Shown: in pieces, positions 1 through 11,147 of the stretch | How positions within the stretch are numbered: position 1 is the first letter of the stretch | Layout: each line of letters opens with the position of its first letter | Source of the DNA: Reticulitermes lucifugus | Lineage: Eukaryota > Arthropoda > Insecta > Blattodea > Rhinotermitidae | Direction of reading: 5' to 3' | NCBI GenBank assembly: GCA_026260175.1 | Contig: JAKCWW010000429.1 | Location: 32,258-96,257, forward strand | Length of the DNA: 64,000 nucleotides | Position numbers and translations under genes: made by a program | Notes under the pieces: model-generated | The model's database searches: none | Told to the model about the DNA's origin: nothing | The model's input: the letters and a program-made list of their open reading frames with translations, nothing else

Positions 1-104
1 CTGACGTGTTGCTATTGCATACGGCATTTGATATTGTCGTCTGACGTGTTGCTATTGCATACGACATTTGATATTGTCGTCTGACGTGTTGCTATTGCAT
101 ACGG
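1..104. repeat. 40-bp tandem repeat, 2.6 copies, cut by window edge
   Basis: Two full 40-bp units (1-40, 41-80) differ at one position (62-63 region, CGG/CGA), and a third begins at 81 and loses similarity after 103-104. Each unit starts ctgacgtgttgctattgcat. The array begins at base 1, so it probably continues upstream. Near-identity of the units suggests recent amplification or satellite-like turnover. No coding role is visible. Confidence 0.95.
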
Positions 105-180
105 GTTTTCGGGGGTCGACAGTACGTACATCTTCGAATGATTGGTCGTAATTACGCTTATTTGTCTTGGATCTTAATGC

Positions 181-246
181 CAGCTGTACCTCCACTTCCC
201 CTTACGCCTTCTTGGCCTGCACATAGACAACCTTACCTTTACCTTG
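181..246 (+). repeat. SINE 3'-part fragment (agctgtacctcc family), copy 1
   Basis: The segment agctgtacctccacttcccc, followed by a gcctt-ttgg-tagacaa-ttacctttacc run, matches the 3' parts of the repeats at 27487-27620 and 60516-60635. Only the 3' half is present. No target-site duplication was found. The family is not named here; it behaves like a short dispersed non-coding element. Confidence 0.55.
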
Positions 247-534
247 AAACGAACAGGAAAAAATTAGTTAAATTGGTTATCGGAACAATTTTTGTAATTT
301 TTTTCTTGTATACTGTAAATATTGTAAATTGCAATCTTCAATAACAGGAATCGAATTATGAACCGTTTGAATACTAATATTTTGCTACTCCAGCTGCCTC
401 CGTATTTAGTGATAAGGACACAATGTTAATTATTCTAATGATTTCGATTTCATTCCTACTGCTATCATTGTCATCGAACATAGAAGTAAAAATGTATGTT
501 ACAATAATGACAACGAGTCACCTATTTATTGTAT

Positions 535-582
535 ACCTTGTCCATCTCATCCTTCTTGATTTACTCACTCGAATAATATTTG
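535..582 (-). repeat. LINE 3'-ORF fragment (about 48 bp)
   Basis: The stretch tccatctcatccttcttgat then actcgaataatatttg matches 23269-23312 of the larger LINE copy. That part of the reverse strand encodes the conserved block around IIR-IKSR-MRW-GHV in this LINE family. The fragment is very short, so chance or ancient decay cannot be separated. Confidence 0.4.
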
Positions 583-2329
583 TTGCAGAGTAGAAACGGG
601 TGTAGAGTAAATTCCCGAAACGCAGTGCAGGCGTGTGTTAAGTGCACCCCAGCAGTGGACGACATGTATTGTACCGAGTGCTGTGGTGTAGAGCTCAGAT
701 TGTCTGCTATTGTGACCACACAATGAAATGTAGAGTGTGTAGGGGTATGGTTCTGGCCTCCGCTAAACAAGAAAACATTTCTTGCGCGGATTGAGTAGGA
801 GGACGAGTGAGAAGGGCGGGAGATAAACCGAGATCTCTATGACACTAAGAATACAATAGACTCGGGAATGCTCGGTATCATTCAACTTAAAGCCGCTTTG
901 TTCTCATTTTCTTCCTATCCCCGCAGCAACCAAAGATTAACAGTACACACATATAAAACCACAGCGTCGCCTGTTCTTTGATTTTACTACGAAACTTGAC
1001 TTTTCTTTCTGAAGAGAGGGGGAAGGATTAGAGGTATTACAAGTAACATGCTTAAGTGAACTGAATTACCGGGGCAATGGTGAAAATTGTACGAGTTTTC
1101 ATTTGATTATATAGGCGATACCACTTGGTAGAAAATAAGAGTAATATGAGATTTAACGGATCTGCGATTATTTGTGTCCGAGGAAGGGGGAAAATGATAG
1201 GTAAAGACGGCACATTTTAAGATTTCAACCTGTCGTTCTCCATGGATAACCGAGGTAAACGAAACTCGCAGTCGAGATAGCCAGTGCGTCGGCCATACTT
1301 GGCACCGGTACTTTCCGAATGCACGGCGGCAGCTTTACCTTTATTGTACCTTTACAGCGAATGACATGAAATAGGTTGCATGCTTTTGATTTCGGGCTTT
1401 TGTGGTACTGTTATAACGTTTTGGTTCCTTGTCACCAGGTAATGTCTTGAACAGCTGAATAATGAACGCCTGCTCACGGAAAATCCTGCGTTAGGGAGTT
1501 AGTTACGGTTGCATTGGGAATCGTAGCAGGAAATTGCAAGGTGATAGATGTGTGAAGTGTAAAGTGATGTTACAGCCATTGCTTTGAAGCAGTACAAATC
1601 GTCATGTGGGTTTCGGGCCTGTGAGTGATGCTGGATTCTGATTTGTATGTATGTGAAGTCTTATTATGGTCTCCCATTGCACCAGTATTTAGATCGCAAT
1701 GTTGAGGGCGGTGCTCGTTGAGGGCAACTGTGGTTGGAGAGAATACAATTTGAAAAGTTTTAGCAATTTGAAGCTGCGTGGGAAGAGCCAGGAGATTGAA
1801 GTTTAAGGAGCATTACCAAGTTTCCTCTCACTTTCGTTGAGCTGAGTCTTTCTCCTCGGGCGTTACTGCCGTATGGATACGAGCAGGAAATCCTCCTACT
1901 TCTTTCACTTTGTTCGTCGTGATACTTTGAAAATACTTTAATTCTGTTTTTCTACCCACTCAAGTAGGTTTTAATCGTTAGAACTATATACTCTTTAAAC
2001 CCCACTTTCAGGGAAATCTTACACGCTTTCTGCTGAATTCTTGCTATGTATGTCGATTAATCTTAATTTTGTAAGAATCGGAGATTCTGTGCTTCTAATA
2101 TCATATGCTTTCAGTGATAAATTCATTTTTGCATTTTGTACAAATAAATTGCCTGTTCCACAATATATGCACTTGTAGAGGAAATTTTCTTGTTGTGGAA
2201 AATAATCACCTTGTAGGTATTCAGGAGTCCGGGGCAAAAAGAAAAGATACGTATCAGGGAGGAGGTATAAGAGACTGGAGAAATTTGGCATTCATTGGCA
2301 TTGGCTTTATTACATAAGGCGGTGATAAA
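583..2329. other. Unannotated single-copy-looking DNA
   Basis: I see no long frame, no tRNA-like box pair and no match to other parts of the window. Short frames here have no recognisable protein features. Confidence 0.6.
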
Positions 2330-2575
2330 ATGAAGCAGAACTGGAAAGTAGTACGTATGGGAGAGACTAGAAATGTATACGCAATTTTAGTTGGAAAACA
2401 TAGGTGCAGCTGGGAGGATAATATTAAAATGTATATTAAAAATTGACGTTTGAAGGTTTGGTCTGGATTTGACTTAGAACAGATACCGGTAGCGGGCTCT
2501 AATGAACACGGATGTGACATTCGGGCTCCATAAAAGGCGGTTATTGCTTGACTAGCCGAGCTGACGTACCAGGAA
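2330..2575 (+). mobile_element. LINE ORF2 C-terminal fragment, + strand
   Basis: Read from 2330 the + strand gives RMGETRN, then ILVGK, then SWEDNIKM, a stop, and further on GFDLEQ and a stop in a gct-cca-taa-aag context. This follows the order of the same LINE tail elsewhere in the window (GHV-RMGE-RNAYR-LVGKPEG-RRR-WEDNIKMDL-DWI-LAQDR-ALVNTVMN). It is a decayed 3' end with at least one internal stop and a lost segment after LVGK, where the KRPLGRP block is missing. The family is a non-LTR retrotransposon; RTE clade is a guess from the short 3' UTR and microsatellite tail of other copies. This copy cannot be active. Confidence 0.75.
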
Positions 2576-2587
2576 ATTCGTTGCTTG

Positions 2588-2629
2588 GAATGCTGTGTGT
2601 GTGTGCGCGTGCGTGCGCGCTCGCGCTTG
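2588..2629. repeat. Imperfect TG/CG alternating tract
   Basis: Alternating purine-pyrimidine run of tg, cg and gc steps (tgtgtgtgtgcgcgtgcgtg and onward). Such runs can adopt Z-DNA in vitro; no function is implied. Confidence 0.7.
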
Positions 2630-3115
2630 TCCCTGCATTTTTTGAGTGCCTGGACTGTTTCAGCAAATTCTCTTCATTCTTAGAATAGATCTGTGTAAAT
2701 GTCTTATGTTTTATTCGTGATCCATATGAATTTGGGTCTAATGATTTAAATATTATGAAGGAGGTTTAAACACAAATGGCGAAATTGTCAGTGTTCGTAC
2801 TGAATGTAGAAGCTCGTGTTTCAGAATATAACACTATTTAAACCTAATTTACCAAACACAGTAGTGTGTTGTCCGTGGGATTTTCGTCTTTGTGACACGT
2901 GTAAATGGGCACGAGTACATTTGTGCAATGCATTCTTCACCTGTACTTTGTAACTTGTAATCAGTCTAGTTGGTGCTAGCTACGCCATTTCCTCTAGTTG
3001 AATTATGAACCAAAACTATGTTTGGTGCTATGACATAACGTTTTGGGATTATTCGCCCGGAGTTAGTGCCGTGTTACCCGACATCTGTGAGATCTTTGAC
3101 TCAACAAAGGTTAAA

Positions 3116-3120
<5 letters not shown>

Positions 3121-3152
<32 letters not shown>
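3121..3152. repeat. (GT)16 microsatellite
   Basis: An uninterrupted 32-bp GT run. It accounts for the Val-Cys repeat in a short frame across it, which is not a gene. Confidence 0.97.
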
Positions 3153-3153
<1 letters not shown>

Positions 3154-3417
3154 GTGCGCGGAAAGCAGATTTGTTTCTGGATGCGTTAATTCGTTTTAGA
3201 TTAAGGTTTTCTCAATTGATTCCTAAATGACATAGAATTCCTTCGTAAGTTGCTACAAATGTATTCTTTTGGGGAGTATTTTTCTCGGTCGTCGGAGTAG
3301 ACTTTTTTTTCATATTTTCCTTTGAACACCGACTATTAACATTACGGTTACTGAAAGGATTGCACAACTTGTCCGTTGTGCTAGTAATTGCAGTTTTCTC
3401 TCTTATAGTAAGGGTTT

Positions 3418-3664
3418 TTTTATTGAAGGTCCTCGCAGCAGATGCTACGGACGCACCGCAGCCTTGAAGGCTTATTGTGCAACCCTATGAGGAAGATGAT
3501 GAAGATGATGAGGTTTTTTCTGCTTTTCCATTTTAATGGAGCGCCGGTGGAAATGAAATTGACAGGGGAAAACCGAAGTACTCGGAGAAAATCCAGTCCC
3601 AGTGCCACTTTGTCCACCACAAACCCTACATGGACCGACCCGGGCCTGAGCCATGCCTCGGCCC
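3418..3664 (-). mobile_element. tRNA-headed SINE, - strand, 13-bp TSD, internal deletion
   Basis: Reverse-strand copy of the SINE at 44426-44710: the body (tgtaggg-ttgtggtggacaaagtggcactggga, ggttttcccc, ggagcgcc-g, cttcaaggctgcggtg) runs in the same order and ends with an A-rich tail at the low-coordinate end. It is flanked by a perfect 13-bp direct repeat, atagtaagggttt, at 3405-3417 and 3665-3677, so it arrived by target-primed insertion. Against the 44.4 kb copy it lacks about 48 bp of the head, running from just after the box A-like tggctcagg through to the box B core. It therefore probably has no functional internal promoter. The frames on both strands here are read through this SINE and are not genes. 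Confidence 0.88.
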
Positions 3665-3677
3665 ATAGTAAGGGTTT

Positions 3678-4339
3678 AGGGGGTGGTGGAGATTCCTCCA
3701 CGCCGTTTAATATATTCAAAACCAAATGAACAACTATTTTGTAGGCAGCACGGAACCCCCTCTCTCCCAGCTAGATGAGATTCCAGAATTAATTGTAGTT
3801 CCCGAGGGGGACAGGGGAAACCTTTTTTAATGCCCTGCACCTGCCGTCTTTCAGCTGAGCTTGGGATCGGATTAAATGTGTAGGCAGCAACGTTTTTGGT
3901 ATGAAAGGCACAGAAAGCAACGACTATGTGTCCTTATAAGCCGTGTTTTGTGACGGAGCTCTATGTTTTTCAAAAAGCTGGCCTCTTCTTCCTTTCTTTG
4001 CTAGCGTTTTCTTGACTGTTTTTTAACGTAACAGTGTCAGTCGAGAATGTCTGATGTGCAGCATGTCGATACGTTGATTGGTTCCTGAGTTTTGCATTTT
4101 TTTTATGAACAATCCTGTTCTTTAAACGAAATGGTGTACCGAACGCAACAGTTTCGTGATAGTACTCTTGCTTTTTATGTGGGAGGTTCTGGGCTGGATT
4201 CTCTGTTCTGAGCACAGCTGTCGTTACTGGATTTTTTCTCCGTGATTTGATCACCCCTAGTGTAGGTGAGTAGTAATACTTAAGAAGCTCCTAAATAAGC
4301 ATTTATCTTCATGCTCTTTTTAAGTCCCTTTTCTTTGGT
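3678..4339. other. Unannotated DNA
   Basis: Nothing recognised. A 94-codon reverse frame (3970-4254) is lysine- and asparagine-rich with no identifiable domain and is treated as chance. Confidence 0.5.
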
Positions 4340-4470
4340 TTTCATGTTCTTTTCAACACTTTATTCGTAAACACATTCAGTCATGTTCTTCACTTTGGAA
4401 GAGAGACCAGTTTTCACACCCATATAAAATAAAGGTGAATTTGTAGTCTTTTATATTTTAAACTTTTATA
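4340..4470 (-). repeat. LINE fragment, - strand (weak)
   Basis: The stretch catgttctt-ggaag-gagagaccag-cccatataaaataaaggtg lines up with 23412-23470 of the big LINE copy (catgttctttt-ggaggtgagagaccaagc-ggccagtataaaattacagg) and with the region near 56330. In that copy it is the reverse complement of the segment ending in WSLT-EEH-L. Only this block is clear; decay is heavy. Confidence 0.45.
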
Positions 4471-7070
4471 CACCATATGAATGTGAACAAATGTCGTAAA
4501 ATATATTAAAATCAATAGCTTTGCGCTCTTCTTGACAAGTTGATGAGTCACGTCTGTTATTATTTCAGTGTTTTTACAAAACCCATGAAGATGAGACAAT
4601 TAAGTGGCATTTTTACTGTATTCCATATTTTGACCGCTGCGTTTCCTGTTATGTAATTGCATTTTATCGTTTGCCTATTGCTCCTTTTTGTGAGATAATT
4701 CGTGTGTTCGTCTCGTCTTTATAAAAATTTGACTTCATAAGTATTGCTGTCGTTTTCCGAGCGACAACTGCGTTGGTTTGTTCGGCTCATGGGTCCTGGT
4801 CTTCGTTCTTCTTCGGTTATTTTCATGTCATTTACTTGGATCTCTGAGACCATTCATCTACCGTCTCTGGCTCTCACATGTCCAAAGAAAGGAACTGGAG
4901 GGAACAGAAGTTTATTTTGTTTCATCTGACTTTTACACTTTAAAGACTGGCATTTTTTTAAGTGATACATAAAAGTAAATTTTGTATCTCACAGAGAACA
5001 TACTCTGCATTCATTATAAAGACCAACCGGTCAATGAAGTAATTGGCATATTGTAAGAATCATACAAAACACATCAATACAATGTGTGGCAAAGTGCAAA
5101 ATTTCTTAATGTTATAGCAGGTGGTATTATGTACTTCTTACTGGTCTTTAAACAGCTAACGATGAATGTTGGGCTTACATTAGCAGGGGTTGTCCGTTCC
5201 AGTTAGGATTATCTTTTTACCTTTGCAATATTGGAATTAGTTCCGTTGCCTTGATTAGATCAGTTATGAGCACTGAATTGGAGAGAGCAGATGAGCCATC
5301 CTGAGAAAGGCGAAGGAGAATGCTCAGTCATCTGTTTTTTACCACAAGAGTGCTCCAGCTCAGGAAGACTAACACTAAGGGGGAATCGCTAAGCAGCACA
5401 GTCTACGTTGAAGGGGTTTGGATTGGAACTAACTAGTACAAAGTACAGTAGCAGGGTTGTTCTTAAAGCAGTTGCCATGCTGCGACAGTTGTTTGGTGTG
5501 GCATTTTGTAAATACCAGGCAACACTATTTTACGCACTTTTACCATGTATCCTCTTTCATTCTTTTCTGGGACTCTCAGATTATCGGAAATCTCGAAATC
5601 ACTTTAAGATGTGCGTAGAGTTAAATAATTTATTTAAACCGGTGATCGGCCAATCACCATCATCTTTGTGAATGTCGCGGAACGTGGACAGCACTGCTCG
5701 AGAGTGGTGCTGTGTATCTTCCGCCCGGTCACTCTGTTAACTTTTGTCATTAGCGCTCAGTGCGACGTTACTTGATACTGTGGGTAAAGACGACCGAAGT
5801 TTTAAGGAACAGTTAATTTTTTATGGGGATCTAGAATAAAGGAGCGTTTGTGACTTTGTGTAGACTTATTTCTCAAGGTAGCATGTATCATTATAAGAAA
5901 CAGAAAAGACGGCATTTGTTTGGGAATCTTTCTCCATTCTTAATTGGCATGTTCAACGAAAGGTCCCATGTTTAGTTCCGAGTGTGGTAATATCTTATTC
6001 CTTGTACCTGAAACATCATTACTAGAAGTAAATTATACAATGGACTAGAATGGGAGAAAGGAAGAAAGGTTAAGATCATTGTAGTAGTATCTTCTCTTTA
6101 ATTCTAAGTGGCCTAAGTAATCTATTTTCAGGAAGGTGGGGGATTATGAGAGAAAAACGTCAAGTGAGTAAATGAGGAAACAGAGAAAGAATGAAATTAA
6201 TTTCAAGGGAGAAGGTGAAGAAGTGTGATAAATAGCATACTAGACATTGTATGAAATACTTTGAAAGAAATAAGAAGACAACATAAAGTGACAAATGTAT
6301 GAATAAGCAAGAGAATGCAAAGAAAGGAAGGAGGTAGAAGGCGTTAAAAATATAAATGTTGAAAGGGAAACGAATGTTTCATAGCTTTATTGCACCACCG
6401 TGATCTCTGGAAATCACTGGTTTAGCCACTTGAGGTTATCTCAGGCAGGCAGCGGATGTGAGGAATGAGGTCATTGAAGCTTCCTTTCCCTTCTCTTTAG
6501 AGTCGGCAATTGCAGAAGAAAAGTGACAGATTGCTTTCTTCCTTTTCTGCGTTATTCCTTTTTTATGCTGCGTTCGGCGTATTACGTGACATTAGTAACA
6601 AGCGTTTGTGCCAGTACCAATTTTATCACTTACTGTTTTTGGTGGAGTTCTAGTATCAGTAAATTGAAGTACTGAGCTTGGGAAATTGTAAATAATATGG
6701 GAATTATATTTATGAATTAATGTTGCGTCGAATTTAGGAGACGATGTGTGGTCTTATATTAGGCAGCGGAGCTGCTTGAATGCACGCGGTAACTATGGTG
6801 GATGAATGGAGTTTGATGCAGTTCTGTATTGACGTTTATTGCTATGATGAAGTGTAGAATAATAATCGCCAAATTGGACAACCTGGACGTCCGTAACGCG
6901 TATGTCTGTTCTTAGATTGCATTGATGACAGACGTAAGGGTTTAGTCCTTAATAACACGAATACATTGTTTTGGGCGGTATTATATTTTTTCTTTTTATA
7001 GGTGAAGTAGTATTGCTTATTGATTTGTATGTTTAACTAACGACAAAGTCAGTAACTCAAACTATGTATC
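4471..7070. other. 2.6 kb without recognised features
   Basis: AT-rich and purine-rich in parts (6050-6350 has many ga/aa runs). No repeat partner inside the window, no frame above 90 codons, no tRNA-like boxes. Confidence 0.55.
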
Positions 7071-7096
7071 GAATGAATGAATGAATGAATGAATGA
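7071..7096. repeat. (GAAT)6 microsatellite
   Basis: Six consecutive gaat units, then gatgg. It may be the tail of a decayed retroelement but no element body was recognised beside it. Confidence 0.9.
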
Positions 7097-7194
7097 TGGT
7101 GAAGAATGAATTGAAAATATTGAGGAATGAAGTGGTCGTGGCGTTTGCCTGGATGGACTGAAGAATTCCACGAAATATCCCCGTCAGAATAGTT

Positions 7195-7290
7195 GGTATC
7201 CCGATCGATATTCGAACTGGGAACCTTTCGCAGACAAATGTATAAAGCCTAACCCTTTGTGTCTGCTTGCTCACTTACCGCCAGCATTGT
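7195..7290 (-). repeat. Possible SINE head remnant, - strand
   Basis: The reverse strand contains cccagttcgaatatcgatcg, which resembles a tRNA box B (GGTTCGAATCC) with one change, and upstream ggcggtaagtgagcaag, which could be a box A. The box spacing, about 70 bp, is longer than in a tRNA, so the head is either expanded or misread. No target-site duplication found. Confidence 0.28.
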
Positions 7291-7299
7291 AATGGACTT

Positions 7300-9560
7300 C
7301 ATGAATAAGGGTACTCTAAGATTTCATATGTGACATCCACTTTGCATTTTTTATTGTCTCAGGTTTGCTTATATGGCCGGAAGGGGAATTTAAAAAGTAC
7401 TGACTCCGCTGCCGACAGCCGGTGAAATTGAATCCCTTTTTTTTCCCAGAATAGAAGTCGTGCTTTGCGCCGAGACAGCGGTAGGTGAAATGGAACCAAA
7501 TAAACAGATTGAGCATTGTTCTTTTCCCAACTGCATATGAGAATTAGATCTTTACTTACATCGCGTCTTTCGGCCGTAGCCTTTCTGGAGTGTGTATTTG
7601 ACATGCATAATTTATAAGTGTCTTAGTTTGATCAGCCCATTTGAAGATATTTGGTTGCTACAAACAGGGTCTGACCTCGTTTAAGGACTGTATTTAGGTA
7701 TATATACGAGCGGCCATACTTTCTCACTACCAACCCTCATTTTTCACATTTTTATATCCTTGTATCTCTGGAGCTGATTAAAATACTTTGTAATCACACG
7801 ATCAAAATGCTCTTTGAATTCGGTATTGGTAGCGGACCTTCTCTCTAATCAGGGATTCTTCACATACTTGGGGAAGATAATTTGATGTCTATATTGGAAA
7901 GTACTGTTACAAATGGAGGGTATGCATGCAGTGGATGCCATCAAATCGTCTGCGCAAACCAGCAGTTACGCTTTCTTTCGGAGCCGGGATTAGGCCCAGC
8001 TTACCCAAATCATGGGAGAAAAAAGAAGAATTTGCACAAAGGTGTTACGAGTATGTATAATATTTCTCTCACATCGAGTAGGTACATACATACCACTTGC
8101 ATGTATACATACATATATAGCTGGTGAGGATCATCTTTGAATTTCGTTCATAGAACGCAACGAAACTGTCATTATGTGAGAACAGAAATCACCCTCCTCC
8201 CACCCCAGAGTGTCAGAATTCTGGACTGTCTCGCTATGTAGATTGGTATGATTTTTTGCACGTAGATGAAAGGCATTGAACAGGGAGAGGACGGACGTAT
8301 GTGCAACGAATAATGTAAAAATTTACATACAGCGAGTACGGTTCCAGGAGGCAAGGGACGAAACGGGAGAAGTTTTAATTAACAGAGATCATCACAGTCG
8401 TTCAAACACAGCACATGCGCAGATTTGCGCTTCGCTTTGAAAGGAAAAAACTCTGCAGGATCGTGAATTTTTTTAGTTCAAGATTCAAGAAGTATGAAAA
8501 GGCGAAAGTATCAACAAAACCATCCATTGAAATTATCGGCGATTGAGAAGAGGTTTACGATACGTACTATTGTCTATTGTAAAATAGCTGTGTCAAATTC
8601 ACTGTATAATTTCGGGTTTCAGGGTCGAGCGCTCAAATCTGAAAGCCGTGCTTATTCCACTGTAATCTTAAACTGATTCGTACCTTTGTGGTAATAACAG
8701 TATAGAAAAGGCGACGGTGTTTTTTCTGTATTATTTTACCACCGTAAGAGTACACTGGCCGCGGAAATTTGAGGACGAAATCAATTTATTCAAAAGTGCT
8801 TCATTGGCATGTTTAATTTCTGGTTGTTTTTGTACCAATCATGATCGTCACATTTCTGCATTTGGATAACGCCATTGATGTTCGTAAAGCCAGCCAGCCT
8901 GCCTCTCTAATTATGTTGTTAGAATCATAGGTATACGCATCTAGTCATTGACGGTATTTATTAAATATCGTCCCGAAAATGTAGGATTTTGTAATAACAC
9001 AGCGCAACAGATTTTTACATTTTATCGATAACGCACGTAATGAATTTGTTTCGGCCAAACCTGGCACGCTGATCACAAAAACTACAAGGGTGTAACGCGT
9101 GTAGGATCACGTTACCTTGTTTTTTATTTGTGTGCAAGACATAAAGTTATATATTGCTGTTACGAAATTTGAAATAAGAACGCTATTTAAATGACAAATA
9201 ACTATTTATTTACCAACCAGAGATTACGTACTCACATGCTGATGTAGTCTACTAAACATAAATATGAAAAGTGATCGTCACAGTTTTCAACACTGTGAGG
9301 TGATGCAAATTTTTTGCGTGCGGATTTAGAACCGGCATATCAGAATTGATTTGGAAGCTTAGTTGTCTTTTATGTTATCCACCTTACCGTGTTTTGCACG
9401 TAGATATTCAGGTAGGCAACATGTATTGTATCTAAGTTCTTGATTGTTTTTGCGTGCAATTTTGGATCCAGGTAACGAGGTATTATTCTTCCTACTCTAG
9501 TGCAGTCACCTCACGTGTATTTACAAAATCGGCTTACTTTTTACCCCATGTCCAGTCAGT
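7300..9560. other. 2.3 kb without recognised features
   Basis: Contains a short (TACA)-like stretch at 8082-8118 (acatacatacc, tacatacatatat) and otherwise no repeat partner in this window. The 81-codon and 66-codon frames have no visible domain. Confidence 0.5.
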
Positions 9561-9584
9561 GCCTCATGAATTCAGACCGAATGC

Positions 9585-9785
9585 TACGACCAAGTGAGTA
9601 GCCTACCTTCATATTCAGGAGCTGTCAGGTTCAAATCTCGGCCCTGCAGGCAGCCATCCGGGCTGAAGGCTTTTGTTGTTTTCTTTAGGCCTTCCACGGT
9701 AATACTTTGCAGTATCTCAAACCAGGCCGTGACCGCGTCCTCGTGTTTGTACAATCTGGCTGTTGAAAGCGTCATTACATAAATA
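9585..9785 (+). mobile_element. SINE with tRNA-like head, + strand
   Basis: A box B-like ggttcaaatctcgg (9628-9641) follows cttcatattcagg, and the same order (tttcatattcggcagg then a decayed box B) occurs at 60195-60345, so the two are copies of one family. Downstream is a body with ggctgaaggcttttgttgtt and ttccacggtaatac. A 10-bp inverted pair ctcatgaatt / aattcatgag brackets it at 9563-9572 and 9790-9799; this is unusual for a SINE and may be coincidence. No direct target-site duplication was found. Confidence 0.6.
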
Positions 9786-9799
9786 ATTAAATTCATGAG

Positions 9800-10855
9800 T
9801 TTGGTAGCTGATACATATTCATGGATTTTTCTTATCAGTGGAGGTTGGAGGAATTTATGTTCAGATATTGTACAAGGGATTTTTCGTCACTCAGGATAAG
9901 GCGCACAAAAGACAGGAAGTAACTGTCGAACATGGATTCAGCAACAAAATTAATTCTGTACTGGTCCGTCACTTGGTATTTTAATACCTTTCAGTTTAGG
10001 TTGTACGTTAGCTTGACAGGCAAGGGTTTTCTAACATGAATCGATATGAACACGTGAAGCTATGTGATGTACCGTCGTGGGCTTTACACCGGTAGTTGGT
10101 TTGTGGCAGAAAGCCAGTCAGTCAATCGGTCATCAGTGCACTTGATTAAACAAACACAGGGTTCGTTATCTTCTCTTTCCACTGGTCTGTTTCACGTTCT
10201 GGTCGATATCTCGATAAGCTTGAGCCAGTAATCGATAACTTGCCGTGTGCAAGAATGATAAAGGTGTCAGCTACTGAGCTTACATCATATTATTTCTGGT
10301 AACTATGCTATTAGATGTCTCTGTGAAAGGTGATTTGTCGGAGATTCAACGTAATATTTGAAGACCAGTCTCGCAAGAAAGAGGTCTGTGGTTTTGCAGG
10401 ACGTTCACTCTTTGCAGCAAATATGTTTTGACGTATGACACCATACTAGTTTAAATTTATTTTGTTTGAATTTGGAAAAAAAAACTTTCATGGACCATAC
10501 ATTGAACCTTAACTTCCGATTTTTGCCGTAGGTCTACGGGAGGCATCTGTTTATTAGAACACATAAGGTACCATCGGGCCCAATTTAAAAATGTTGTGAA
10601 TTCTTAGTTCGTCTGACCGAGTGTAACAGAGGATCAGAAAGGGTTAATAAAGAGCATTGACATCGTGACTATTCCCATTTTATAGAATGCAAATTGAAAA
10701 TATTTCAGGTTTAGACGAATTTGAAATCAGCATGAATTAGCGTAAATGACGTTAATATTTTGGACACGTTTCGTAGCACTGCGAGAGCACTTACTGATAT
10801 GCATGTTTATTGTCCGACAAATGTACACTTTTATTCACTATTAATTTGTGAAACA
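9800..10855. other. Unannotated DNA
   Basis: No repeat partner, long frame or structural signal recognised in about 1.05 kb. Confidence 0.5.
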
Positions 10856-10860
10856 CAGTC

Positions 10861-10898
10861 CTACATGTTTCGAACCTTATCCNGGTTCATCTTCAGGG
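10861..10898 (-). repeat. Hammerhead-like stem motif, site A
   Basis: The reverse strand reads ccctgaagatgaacc, a loop containing the single undetermined base of the window (N at 10883), then ggttcgaaacatgtag. A 5-bp perfect stem (GAACC/GGTTC) separates CTGAAGA-T from GAAAC. The same architecture recurs at many sites (see findings). It directly precedes the 52-bp tandem repeat. Confidence 0.6.
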
Positions 10899-10936
10899 AC
10901 TTCAGTATTTTAAATTACACTGATTTTTTACATCAA

Positions 10937-11147
10937 TGGTACAATTTGTACACTGGTTAAAATGGTAAAAGCTGAATAATATATCAGTTTGTTTGTATGC
11001 ATTTTTACAATCAAGTTATACACTGTTAAAATGATAAAAAGTGCTTGTATGAATTTTTACAATCAAGTTATACACTGTTAAAATGATAAAAAGTGTTTGT
11101 ATGAATTTTTACAATCAAGTTATACACTGTTAAAATGGTAAAAATAC
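10937..11147. repeat. 52-bp tandem repeat, about 3 good copies plus a decayed one
   Basis: Units beginning tttttacaatcaagttatac start at 11002, 11054 and 11106, exactly 52 bp apart, each with cactgttaaaatg-taaaaa. The first part (10937-11001, tttgtacactggttaaaatggtaaaa) is a diverged earlier unit. Consecutive units differ by only one or two bases. Confidence 0.93.

Noticed and set aside
3005-3199. Frame with repeated Val-Cys
   Set aside because: Product of the (GT)n microsatellite.
10861-10898. Calling the motif a true hammerhead ribozyme
   Set aside because: An additional base precedes the stem and several sites vary in CTGANGA; the resemblance is reported as a finding only.
10937-11147. 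Regular repeats, considered as CRISPR
   Set aside because: No unique spacers, direct adjoining units, and eukaryotic context.
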